11,528 bases of DNA from an uncultured Actinomycetes bacterium (lineage in GTDB: Bacteria; Actinomycetota; Actinomycetes; Nanopelagicales; Nanopelagicaceae), in contig CAILBF010000085.1 in NCBI GenBank assembly GCA_903832395.1, forward strand, positions 1 through 11,528. Reading direction: 5' to 3'. The translations under genes and the position numbers were made by a program. Positions within the stretch are counted from its first letter, which is position 1. Each line of letters opens with the position of its first letter. Shown in pieces: positions 1 to 6,016 of this stretch. Under the pieces are notes generated by a model. It was not told the origin of the DNA. It was given only the letters and a program-made list of their open reading frames with translations, and searched no databases.

Positions 1-477
1 GGCGTTGTGACCGTGGATCTAGCTGGAACGTGCACAATCTTGCTTGACCAAGACGGCACCACGACAGGCAACGGCGGCGCCACAACTTCGTATCTTCCTT
101 CACCTCAAGCAACAGTTACCGTAACGGTGACCCCAACAGATCCAATGGTTGTTCAACACCTAGTAGTTAGTACAGGTAATACCTCTTTGGGTATTACCTG
201 GAACGCCCCGGTCGATGATGGCGGACGAGCAATTAATGGTTACCGGATTACTTGGTTTCCAAGTACTGCCAATCCAGGGGATACACAGCTGGATCTAAAT
301 GGTATTGCCGATTTAACTAAACATAAGGATGGCGGGCGGTTCGTCTCGACAGATCCTACTATTTTGGCGTATACATTCAATACTCTAGTAAACGGCGATA
401 CTTACACAATTGAAGTTGAAGCGCGCAATAGCGCGTATGTTGATGGTATTACTGGCACGCATTTCGGAACTCCATAA
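1..477 (+). CDS. Secreted Fn3/Ig-like repeat protein, C-terminal part (5' truncated by window edge)
   Basis: The reading frame is open from base 1, so the true start lies upstream; 158 residues and the stop are visible. The first ~45 residues look like the end of a bacterial Ig-like module (a CTI-x-DQ-G pattern followed by a run of V/T residues). Residues ~50-158 form a fibronectin-III domain, with the typical strands LGITWNAP, GGRAINGYRITW and the closing NGDTYTIEVEARN. The protein stops right after this domain, with no visible anchor, sortase signal or OmpA domain. Its modules resemble those of the next gene, which starts 1 nt after this stop, so the two are probably tandem paralogues in one transcript. 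A role at the cell surface or in the medium is inferred from domain type and neighbour; no ligand or enzyme activity can be named. Confidence 0.8.
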   Translation, partial: GVVTVDLAGTCTILLDQDGTTTGNGGATTSYLPSPQATVTVTVTPTDPMVVQHLVVSTGNTSLGITWNAPVDDGGRAINGYRITWFPSTANPGDTQLDLNGIADLTKHKDGGRFVSTDPTILAYTFNTLVNGDTYTIEVEARNSAYVDGITGTHFGTP

Positions 478-478
478 A

Positions 479-3274
479 GTGCAGAGAGCTAAATATTTCT
501 ATTTCACTTCAATATTCCTTATTATAACTTCAGCTTCTCAAGGCATCGCCAATGCTGCGCCAGTTAACGGAACCCCCACTGGTGCACCACAATCAGTTAC
601 TGGAATAGTAGTAACGCCGGATGGAACTGATCCAACTGTTGCTTCTGTGAAGTGGAGTGCGCTTGTAACACCGACAGAAACCGGTGGTAGTGCAATAACG
701 GGATATGCGGCAACGGTAGTTACAAATGCAACTAACACTCATGCAACCGATCCAGTTATTGGAACACCTGGTACGTGGACAGTTGTCACCTCGACAGTCT
801 GTACTGTCGGCGGAGGTACGGTTACTTGTAACTTGACCGGGTTAAATTATGCGTCGTGGTATGCAATTCGCATGACGGCATCGAATGCGATGGGAACGTC
901 AATCCCGTCGTACTCAGCTCCATTCCCAACTGGTTCTCTAACAAATTCGATCAATTTCAATAAACCTGTAGATAAAAATTACGGGGATCCAGACTTTGCA
1001 GTCACTGCAACGTCGACCAGTAATTTAACCATTGCCTGGGCAGCATCGGGTGGTAACTGCTCCATTGATGCCGGCGGAATCGTTCACCTGACCGGAGTCG
1101 GTAATTGCACAATTACAGCTAACCAAAGTGGCGGTGGAGGTTACGGCGCTGCCGACCCAGTTCCTCAAACTTTTGCCGTGAGTGCGGTCTATAGCGCAAC
1201 CGTAAGTGGCTCATCCAGCATTACAGGTACATCGGCTAGCGTACGAGGCACTGTGGCTTATCCAGGCACACCAGTCACGCCACACTTTTGCTTATCCACT
1301 GTTAATGACACAACAAACTGCGTGACATCAGTTGCAACATTACCGTCACCAATCACTTCAACTAGTGCATCGATCGTAACTGCGAGTGCAACTGGATTGA
1401 CTCCTGGGACACCTTACTTTTTCTGGCTCGTAGCGGGTTCTGCCACTAGTACGACATTGAGTTTTACCACTTTATCTACGCCAGTTATCGATTACGGTGG
1501 CGCCTTAACTGGAACCGTAGGAGTTGCATACTCTGGAACCTCAAGCGTCACGTTGGGTACTGGCGTTTATGGTGTCTCCACTGCCAGTGGATTACCAGAT
1601 GGACTAACTTTTAACGCTGATGTTGCAGGCGGAACTATTTCAGGCACACCTACAGTTGCTGGGACATTTTCCGTTCTACTCTCGGTGACCGATAGTGCTG
1701 GTCAAATCGCAACAAAAACGGTCGCAATCGTTATTGCCGCCGCAGTTTCCAGCGGTGGCGGTGGCACAGGCGGTGGCGGTTCAGGGGGTATTTCTAGCGG
1801 CAGCACTGCGGAAGTCGCCCCAACAGTAGTTATTAAAGTTGCTCAGACAATCACATCGAATTCAACTACAGCTCCCGTGTATTCATCGGACCAAAGTTTC
1901 CAATTAATTGCTAGTGCAACCTCGCAATTGGCGCTCACGTTTACATCTGATAATCCCAAAATCTGTACTGTAAGCACGAGTGGTCTTATTACATATTTAA
2001 AAGTTGGAACGTGCTCAATATCGATAAATCAAAGTGGAAATTCTTCCTACCTCCCAACTAGCAAAACGATCACGATTGAAGTAACTCAAAAATTCTCAAT
2101 TGTGCTCGATGAAGCGACCAACATTCAAGGAAACAGTGCAACACTCAATGCAACTGCGCCATGGCCCGGTACGGATGCCCAAGTGCAATTCTGTATTTCT
2201 TTAACTTCAAGTACCGATACTTGTAATTCAGTAGACGGCATCGATCTAAATGGCCTAAAACCGCTGGATTTAAATGAAAATTCCGGTGCGGCATTTTCCA
2301 CAATAGTTGCCGGGTTACAAACTGGAACAAACTATTTTATTTGGGCTATTTTAAACACTAGCGGACACCAGTATGTGAGCCTTATCCGTAAAATTCACAC
2401 ACCAGTTGGTCCAACGATTATTTATACAGGCAAGACTACTTATCAAAGCAAAGAGCCTCTACGAATCTTTTTCCATGCTACTGGGGGTGGGGGTGGCTAC
2501 TCGAATTGGAAAGCTACAGGTTTCCCACTAGGTGCAAAAATTGTCATAGCAGCAACTTCATTGACCGTGACGGGTTCCAAATTACCAAGTGGCACTTATA
2601 TCGTCTCTGTTTCAGTATCCGACAAACTTGGTTCAACAAGTTCCATCACCCTTCCGATCATAATTAATGGCGAGGTTCTCTCTGGGCAACCTGCATCAGT
2701 TAAGGGTGCAACGACTCAATTAATCACGTCGAAATCTGTAAGGATTAGTTGGAACAAGCAAGAAGATGCACAAAAGTACGAAGTAACTTTGGCAAATAAA
2801 GTTGTGTGCTCAACGGCAGAATCAACCTGTGTGATCAAACAGTTACTCGGGCCGAAAGCACAGATTGCTGTAACTGCAATTAGTGAACAAGGCATCAAAT
2901 CTCAACCGGCGCCTACTATTTATAAAGCACCTGCGGCTCCAATCGATATTGAAGTTGCAAACTTCGCACTAAACTCCCCTGTATTGGTGGCACGTGATAA
3001 GGCGAAGATTGCAGCGCTAGCGAAAACGATTCAGCTTCAGGGTTTCACATCTATTCAGGTTGCTGGACATACAGATTCACAAGGAAATGACGCCCTCAAT
3101 AGCGCTTTGTCTCGAGCTCGGGCAGTGAGCACTTTTAAATACCTCAAACTTATTCTGGCCAAAACACCGATTTCGGTAACGTTATTAGCCGAGGGATCGA
3201 AATCACCAGTTAAGACCAACGCTACAACAGAAGGCCGGGCCGCAAATAGACGTTCTGTGCTTTCTTTGAACTAA
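479..3274 (+). CDS. Large secreted multi-domain Fn3/Ig-like protein with C-terminal OmpA-type peptidoglycan-binding domain
   Basis: A 931-residue protein when read from GTG at 479. This start is preferred over upstream TTG/ATG codons (410, 437) because it gives a clean signal peptide: basic N-end (QRAK), hydrophobic core around residues 6-19 and a likely cleavage after ANA at 26. It also sits 1 nt after the previous stop, implying translational coupling. Approximate domains: Fn3-like 37-152; Ig-like with a Cys pair 157-235; Fn3-like 237-332; putative Ig (He_PIG type) 334-420; Gly/Ser linker 423-443; second Ig-like with a Cys pair 455-535; Fn3-like 538-642; Ig-like 644-730; Fn3-like 732-817; OmpA C-terminal domain 821-931. 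The OmpA part keeps GHTDSQG, N-x2-LS-x2-RA and GRAANRR, including the Asp (866) and Arg (881) known in this family to bind diaminopimelate of peptidoglycan. It is probably exported and held on the cell wall, with the repeats as a stalk or adhesin. Function beyond that is unknown. Confidence 0.85.
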   Translation: MQRAKYFYFTSIFLIITSASQGIANAAPVNGTPTGAPQSVTGIVVTPDGTDPTVASVKWSALVTPTETGGSAITGYAATVVTNATNTHATDPVIGTPGTWTVVTSTVCTVGGGTVTCNLTGLNYASWYAIRMTASNAMGTSIPSYSAPFPTGSLTNSINFNKPVDKNYGDPDFAVTATSTSNLTIAWAASGGNCSIDAGGIVHLTGVGNCTITANQSGGGGYGAADPVPQTFAVSAVYSATVSGSSSITGTSASVRGTVAYPGTPVTPHFCLSTVNDTTNCVTSVATLPSPITSTSASIVTASATGLTPGTPYFFWLVAGSATSTTLSFTTLSTPVIDYGGALTGTVGVAYSGTSSVTLGTGVYGVSTASGLPDGLTFNADVAGGTISGTPTVAGTFSVLLSVTDSAGQIATKTVAIVIAAAVSSGGGGTGGGGSGGISSGSTAEVAPTVVIKVAQTITSNSTTAPVYSSDQSFQLIASATSQLALTFTSDNPKICTVSTSGLITYLKVGTCSISINQSGNSSYLPTSKTITIEVTQKFSIVLDEATNIQGNSATLNATAPWPGTDAQVQFCISLTSSTDTCNSVDGIDLNGLKPLDLNENSGAAFSTIVAGLQTGTNYFIWAILNTSGHQYVSLIRKIHTPVGPTIIYTGKTTYQSKEPLRIFFHATGGGGGYSNWKATGFPLGAKIVIAATSLTVTGSKLPSGTYIVSVSVSDKLGSTSSITLPIIINGEVLSGQPASVKGATTQLITSKSVRISWNKQEDAQKYEVTLANKVVCSTAESTCVIKQLLGPKAQIAVTAISEQGIKSQPAPTIYKAPAAPIDIEVANFALNSPVLVARDKAKIAALAKTIQLQGFTSIQVAGHTDSQGNDALNSALSRARAVSTFKYLKLILAKTPISVTLLAEGSKSPVKTNATTEGRAANRRSVLSLN

Positions 3275-3296
3275 AAGGAAGACGAAATCTTCGCAT

Positions 3297-3325
3297 TTGG
3301 GCGGTCTGTAAAAAGAAGGTAAGAT
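3297..3325 (+). promoter_or_regulatory. Possible promoter of tRNA-Arg
   Basis: A TTGGGC box (3297-3302) is followed after 17 nt by TAAGAT (3320-3325), a reasonable sigma-70-type pair. Transcription would start about 20 nt before the tRNA 5' end. Only 4 of 6 bases match the -10 consensus, so this is tentative. The rest of the 76-nt gap after the secreted-protein gene holds only a weak 5-bp hairpin at 3278-3292 without a T-run. Confidence 0.35.
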
Positions 3326-3350
3326 GCGCAGGCTGTACAAAACTAAATAA

Positions 3351-3426
3351 GCGCGAGTAGCTCAACGGATAGAGCATCTGACTACGGATCAGAAGGTTGG
3401 GGGTTCGAATCCCTTCTCGCGCACCA
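3351..3426 (+). tRNA. tRNA-Arg (anticodon ACG)
   Basis: A complete cloverleaf can be folded. The acceptor stem GCGCGAG/CTCGCGC is 7 perfect pairs. The D stem is GCTC/GAGC, and the anticodon stem TCTGA/TCAGA carries the loop CTACGGA. The T stem GGGGG/CCCTT has two G-U pairs around the loop TTCGAAT. Discriminator A and an encoded CCA complete it. Anticodon ACG (3384-3386) reads CGU, and after A-to-I editing also CGC and CGA. No strong terminator follows directly: only a 5-bp AGGCA/TGCCT hairpin (3429-3445) with no T-run. The last 24 nt are duplicated at 4480-4503 beyond the next gene. Confidence 0.96.
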
Positions 3427-3491
3427 TTAGGCAGTTTCTTTGCCTCTACAAATGAAATATCTCATATTGCTCTGCTAATTATCTCGAGCGT

Positions 3492-4409
3492 ATGATGATT
3501 TTTATGCAACAGCGATTTACCGAAGCTGATATTCCAATTCTCGCTGGGAAAACCGCGATAGTAACTGGTGCTAATTCCGGACTTGGGTTTGAGATAGCTA
3601 AAACCTTAGCTAATCGCGGAGCTCGAGTTGTTTTGGCTTGCCGAGACGAGTCAAAGGCGAAAACCGCAGCCGATGAGATACGAAAAGGAAATCCCAGCGC
3701 CGACGTCATGGTTCGGTCACTTGATCTTGCGAGTTTAGCTTCAATTGATACATATGTTGCGCAGTTTCTTACCGCCGAGACCAAACTTGATTTACTCATT
3801 AACAATGCCGGATTAATGGCGATAGATGAGAGTCGAACCGTAGATGGATTTGAGATGCAGCTCGGGGTCAACCACTTAGGTCATTTTGCGCTAACCGCCA
3901 TGTTGATGCCCGTGCTCTTATCGACGCCGCAGTCACGCGTAGTTTCGATGTCAAGCAGTGCGCACAGAAAAGGAAAAATGGATTTCGATGATCTTATGTT
4001 TGAACGTCGTCCATACAGTCGGTGGAGTGCATACGCCCAAAGTAAATTAGCCAACCTCCTTTTTATTCTGGAACTAAACCGGCGGCTGGGAGCGAGCTCG
4101 CAAACTAAAGCATTGGCAGCCCATCCTGGTGTCGCTAATACAAATCTTGGTCAAAATGCTGGCGGAATTATCGGCTTTGGATTTCGGATAAGTGCACCAT
4201 TAATCGCACACTCTGCCCTTAAGGGCGCAATGCCTGCGTTAAGGGCGGCAAGTGATCCTGATGCAAAAGGCGGTCAGTTTTATGGACCTCGATACATGAT
4301 GGTGGGTAGTCCAGTTGTAGAAACCCCAAGTCTTCAGGCTCGCAATCTTGAAGATGCACAACGGTTATGGAAGATTTCTGAGGAATTAACCGGGAAACAT
4401 TTATTGTAA
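3492..4409 (+). CDS. Short-chain dehydrogenase/reductase (retinol-dehydrogenase-like SDR)
   Basis: A 305-residue NAD(P)-dependent oxidoreductase of the classical SDR fold. Visible motifs are the nucleotide-binding TGANSGLG (25-32), a following CR (50-51) typical of NADP preference in this subgroup, DL (78-79), NNAG (104-107), catalytic Asn 127 in GVNHLGHF, Ser in SMSSS (152-156), YAQSK with Tyr181/Lys185, and HPG (211-213). The length and the loop before the Tyr match the retinol dehydrogenase/WWOX-like subgroup, which in bacteria has many unassigned substrates. Start choice is uncertain among ATGs at 3492, 3495 and 3504; no good ribosome-binding site precedes any of them. A -10-like TAATTA at 3476-3481 lies ~10 nt before the first ATG, so a nearly leaderless message is possible. 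The gene is the only one between tRNA-Arg and the stray tRNA 3' end, suggesting it may have arrived by integration. Substrate unknown. Confidence 0.9.
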   Translation: MMIFMQQRFTEADIPILAGKTAIVTGANSGLGFEIAKTLANRGARVVLACRDESKAKTAADEIRKGNPSADVMVRSLDLASLASIDTYVAQFLTAETKLDLLINNAGLMAIDESRTVDGFEMQLGVNHLGHFALTAMLMPVLLSTPQSRVVSMSSSAHRKGKMDFDDLMFERRPYSRWSAYAQSKLANLLFILELNRRLGASSQTKALAAHPGVANTNLGQNAGGIIGFGFRISAPLIAHSALKGAMPALRAASDPDAKGGQFYGPRYMMVGSPVVETPSLQARNLEDAQRLWKISEELTGKHLL

Positions 4410-4479
4410 TTGGTCAAACATTAGTGATGTTAAGATTCTCCTGTAGTTAGCGTTCGATGATGTAAAGGTCTGAGAATTA

Positions 4480-4503
4480 GGGTTCGAATCCCTTCGCGCG
4501 CAC
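4480..4503 (+). repeat. Displaced copy of the tRNA-Arg 3' end (att-like direct repeat or tRNA remnant)
   Basis: These 24 nt match tRNA-Arg positions 3401-3424 with one mismatch (T3417 versus G4496), covering half the T stem, the T loop and the 3' acceptor strand. The CCA end has decayed to CTG. No matching 5' acceptor strand lies 60-80 nt upstream, so this is not a functional tRNA. Weaker, gapped similarity to the anticodon arm and variable region may extend upstream to about 4465. A strong terminator starts 2 nt after it, as expected behind a real tRNA gene. It is either the attachment-site scar of a lost integrative element or a decayed tandem tRNA copy. Confidence 0.75.
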
Positions 4504-4504
4504 T

Positions 4505-4549
4505 GTTCGGCCTCTCTCGCCTTTCACTTGAGGGGTCGAACTTCTTTTT
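4505..4549 (+). terminator. Intrinsic terminator downstream of the tRNA 3' remnant
   Basis: A 12-bp stem (4505-4516 with 4530-4541, including two G-U pairs) closes a 13-nt loop and is followed by TTCTTTTT (4542-4549). The T-run is on the plus strand, so it would end transcription from the dehydrogenase gene and originally that of a tRNA ending at ~4503. It is the strongest-looking terminator in the window. Confidence 0.75.
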
Positions 4550-4568
4550 GGACATTGCGGCCCGGAAG

Positions 4569-4606
4569 ATTGAGCCCGGGATGTATTACCTGAAAACCCG
4601 CTCAAT
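4569..4606 (-). terminator. Hairpin at the end of the DUF4097 operon (possible terminator)
   Basis: ATTGAGC (4569-4575) pairs with GCTCAAT (4600-4606). Three further G-C pairs are possible past a 2-nt bulge. It lies 6 nt beyond the stop of the small minus-strand ORF. There is no T-run, so it may be a weak terminator or an mRNA 3' stabilising structure. The rest of 4410-4612 holds only the tRNA remnant and the plus-strand terminator. Confidence 0.35.
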
Positions 4607-4612
4607 GATTGA

Positions 4613-4744
4613 TTAAGTAAGGCGTCCTAGGCCGTATAAGTATTGAAGACTAACTCTTACCTCTTCGGGAAGCTCTGGCCTTGAATTCTTTTTACTCTTT
4701 TTGTGCAAACAACCATTCTGATTATCGTGTTCCAAATTTCTCAT
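4613..4744 (-). CDS. Candidate small ORF (43 aa) downstream of the DUF4097 gene
   Basis: This ORF is in the same frame as the DUF4097 gene and begins just after its TGA stop. An AAGGAG ribosome-binding sequence (4745-4750) touches the stop. It directly abuts the ATG at 4744-4742, which is too close for normal use, but lies 9 nt before an in-frame TTG (4735-4733), an ideal distance; that start gives 40 aa. The product is hydrophilic, with a Lys-rich centre (HKKSKK) and an end rich in Leu/Tyr (SLQYLYGLGRL). No family is recognised. A hairpin just after its stop could mark the end of the transcript. It may be a real small protein, a C-terminal extension seen only on readthrough, or chance. Confidence 0.3.
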   Translation of the reverse strand: MRNLEHDNQNGCLHKKSKKNSRPELPEEVRVSLQYLYGLGRLT

Positions 4745-4750
4745 CTCCTT

Positions 4751-5464
4751 TCAATTTCTAACTAGATTAAAATCGCCGCTAATTGTGGAGGTAGTAATTC
4801 TCACTACTCCGCCGGTGTTTGTTGACTCACCTGGTGTCTCTTCAAGTGAAATCTCAGAGTTCAAATCTCCGCTAATTGAATTACCATCAACTTCGACATT
4901 TAGATCTGGTGCCACATAAACTTTAATATCGCCGCTCACACTTTTGAGAGTGTAATCACAAGCAGAAAAAGTATGAGTTGCAATATCACCCGAAACAGTT
5001 TTAATAGTACAGCTTGCGCTTGGATTTTTACCTATTGTCACATCACCCGATACTGAACCAATTTCAAGTTCGGAAACCATTTGATTAACTTCAAGATCGC
5101 CCGATACGGTCTTAATTTTAAGGTCAGCGCTTGTAGGTAGGGCCAATTCAATAGAGAGACCACGTAGCCCTCCAAAATTTAAGCCCCAAAAATTTTGGTT
5201 CTTCATATCTAAAGGTAGGGAGGTATTTACGCTCCAAGTTTTCTTATCAGCACGTAATGTCAATTTCCGATCAACCGCATCAATTTCTACCATCTCGGCT
5301 AATTTCATAGCCTTCTTTGAATCGGCAAGAATCCTGACATGGCTCTTCCCGTCCTGTGATTCGACGACGGTTATCTCAGTTGAAATGCTTAATACAGAGA
5401 CCTCTGGTCGCTCGATATCGAAGCTTTCTTCTCTAGCAACTTGAAGAGTTGTATTGGATTTCAT
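4751..5464 (-). CDS. DUF4097-family beta-strand repeat protein
   Basis: A 237-residue protein. The second half is a regular series of short beta-strand repeats, each with an SGD triplet (residues 121, 139, 158, 177, 198 and 229), the hallmark of the DUF4097/putative-adhesin beta-solenoid families. Residues ~20-110 are the variable first half of the solenoid, ending in IELALPTSADLKIKTV. There is no signal peptide or membrane segment, so it is probably cytoplasmic despite the 'adhesin' label used for relatives. Its ATG overlaps the stop of the upstream ribbon-helix-helix gene by 1 nt (TAATG), implying coupled translation. From memory, the same RHH-plus-DUF4097 pair occurs in other Actinomycetota such as Streptomyces, with unknown role. 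Expression should follow the operator-rich promoter at 5905-5940. Confidence 0.82.
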   Translation of the reverse strand: MKSNTTLQVAREESFDIERPEVSVLSISTEITVVESQDGKSHVRILADSKKAMKLAEMVEIDAVDRKLTLRADKKTWSVNTSLPLDMKNQNFWGLNFGGLRGLSIELALPTSADLKIKTVSGDLEVNQMVSELEIGSVSGDVTIGKNPSASCTIKTVSGDIATHTFSACDYTLKSVSGDIKVYVAPDLNVEVDGNSISGDLNSEISLEETPGESTNTGGVVRITTSTISGDFNLVRN

Positions 5465-5904
5465 TAGCTCTTCCCCTTTCCTTTTAGTTGTCGTTTACCG
5501 ATAGATACAGAGAAACTTCCGCGATCACTTGTCTTTAGTAGCCAGGAGTTCAGCGAAATTCCCTCTTTCGTTGCTGCGCTCTCAATTCGAGATTTCAAAT
5601 CCTCTGGAAGTCGCAAGGTAATTCGGGCGTTGAGATCGGCTGGGTTCTCCCGAATCACAGATCCATCCTCGACATAGAGGAGCTCAATATCGTCACCTTG
5701 GACCCGTGCCTCTAGGTGGGCGCCTGGCAGCTGCTCTTTTAATTCACCGGCGATTTCAGTCAACGCCTCCAATAAACGAGTGCGCAGCACCGGTGCCAGC
5801 GTTGGAATCAAACGCGAAACTGCAGATTCAAGCTCTGGGCCACCCAGTTTTCCAAGGGCCTTGATATCGGCAGACATTAGATCTATAAACTTTGACGTCT
5901 TCAT
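5464..5904 (-). CDS. HicB-like ribbon-helix-helix DNA-binding protein, probable autoregulator
   Basis: A 146-residue protein. Residues ~91-124 form an Arc/HicB-type ribbon-helix-helix: strand NARITLRLP (92-100), helix EDLKSRIESAATKEG, then SLNSWLLK (117-124). The first 60 residues look helical and have no DNA-binding motif; residues ~60-85 could be a small beta unit. The C-terminus is basic (GKRQLKGKGKS). Relatives are often labelled 'toxin-antitoxin HicB family', but no HicA-like toxin is adjacent; the partner is the DUF4097 gene, overlapped by 1 nt. RHH proteins bind short tandem or inverted boxes as dimers of dimers, which fits the four hexamers in its own promoter. The ATG at 5904 has no ribosome-binding site and falls at the expected transcription start, suggesting a leaderless message. 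Likely role: repressor of its own operon (inference). Confidence 0.82.
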   Translation of the reverse strand: MKTSKFIDLMSADIKALGKLGGPELESAVSRLIPTLAPVLRTRLLEALTEIAGELKEQLPGAHLEARVQGDDIELLYVEDGSVIRENPADLNARITLRLPEDLKSRIESAATKEGISLNSWLLKTSDRGSFSVSIGKRQLKGKGKS

Positions 5905-5940
5905 GATGTCATTATGACATCACTCTGACATCCATGTCAA
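5905..5940 (-). promoter_or_regulatory. Promoter of the RHH/DUF4097 operon with twin-palindrome operator
   Basis: On the minus strand, TTGACA (5935-5940) is followed after 18 nt by CATAAT (5911-5916), then 6 nt to the ATG at 5904. A perfect palindrome with 8-bp arms and a 1-nt centre (5905-5921) covers the -10. A second with 6-bp arms and a 2-nt centre (5926-5939) covers most of the -35. Together they hold four copies of TGACAT/ATGTCA, at 5906, 5915, 5926 and 5934; the two same-direction copies are 11 bp apart, about one helical turn. This is the layout expected for cooperative binding by the RHH protein encoded next. Confidence 0.75.
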
Positions 5941-5961
5941 GTACCTTGCCCACTGACAGCA

Positions 5962-5998
5962 CAAAGCCACCTGAAGCGGTTGGCTACAGGTGGCTTTG
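5962..5998 (-). terminator. Intrinsic terminator of the aminotransferase gene
   Basis: A perfect 12-bp inverted repeat (5962-5973 with 5987-5998) closes a 13-nt loop, 18 nt beyond the aminotransferase stop. On the minus strand the stem ends GGCTTTG followed by TGCTGT, a poor T-run, so termination may be partial. It separates this gene from the RHH promoter. Confidence 0.65.
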
Positions 5999-6016
5999 AG
6001 GCTAGTTAACTAATAA

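Noticed and set aside
410..478. Upstream extension of the large secreted protein to TTG 410 or ATG 437
   Set aside because: This stretch overlaps the end of the previous gene's Fn3 domain in another frame and would bury the signal peptide; GTG 479 gives a standard N-terminus.
440..490. A frameshift joining the first two genes into one protein
   Set aside because: The first protein ends naturally after an Fn3 domain, and the second opens with a convincing signal peptide and cleavage site, so two genes are more likely. The idea is kept only as a possible refutation.
3427..4479. A full mobile element between the tRNA and its 3' copy
   Set aside because: The interval holds only the SDR gene; no integrase, transposase or terminal inverted repeats were seen.
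4428..4503. A second functional tRNA
   Set aside because: The 3' half matches tRNA-Arg, but there is no complementary 5' acceptor strand, no good D or anticodon stem, and the CCA is lost.
5464..5904. A HicAB toxin-antitoxin system
   Set aside because: No HicA-like small toxin with a catalytic His is encoded before or after; the neighbours are the DUF4097 gene and the aminotransferase.
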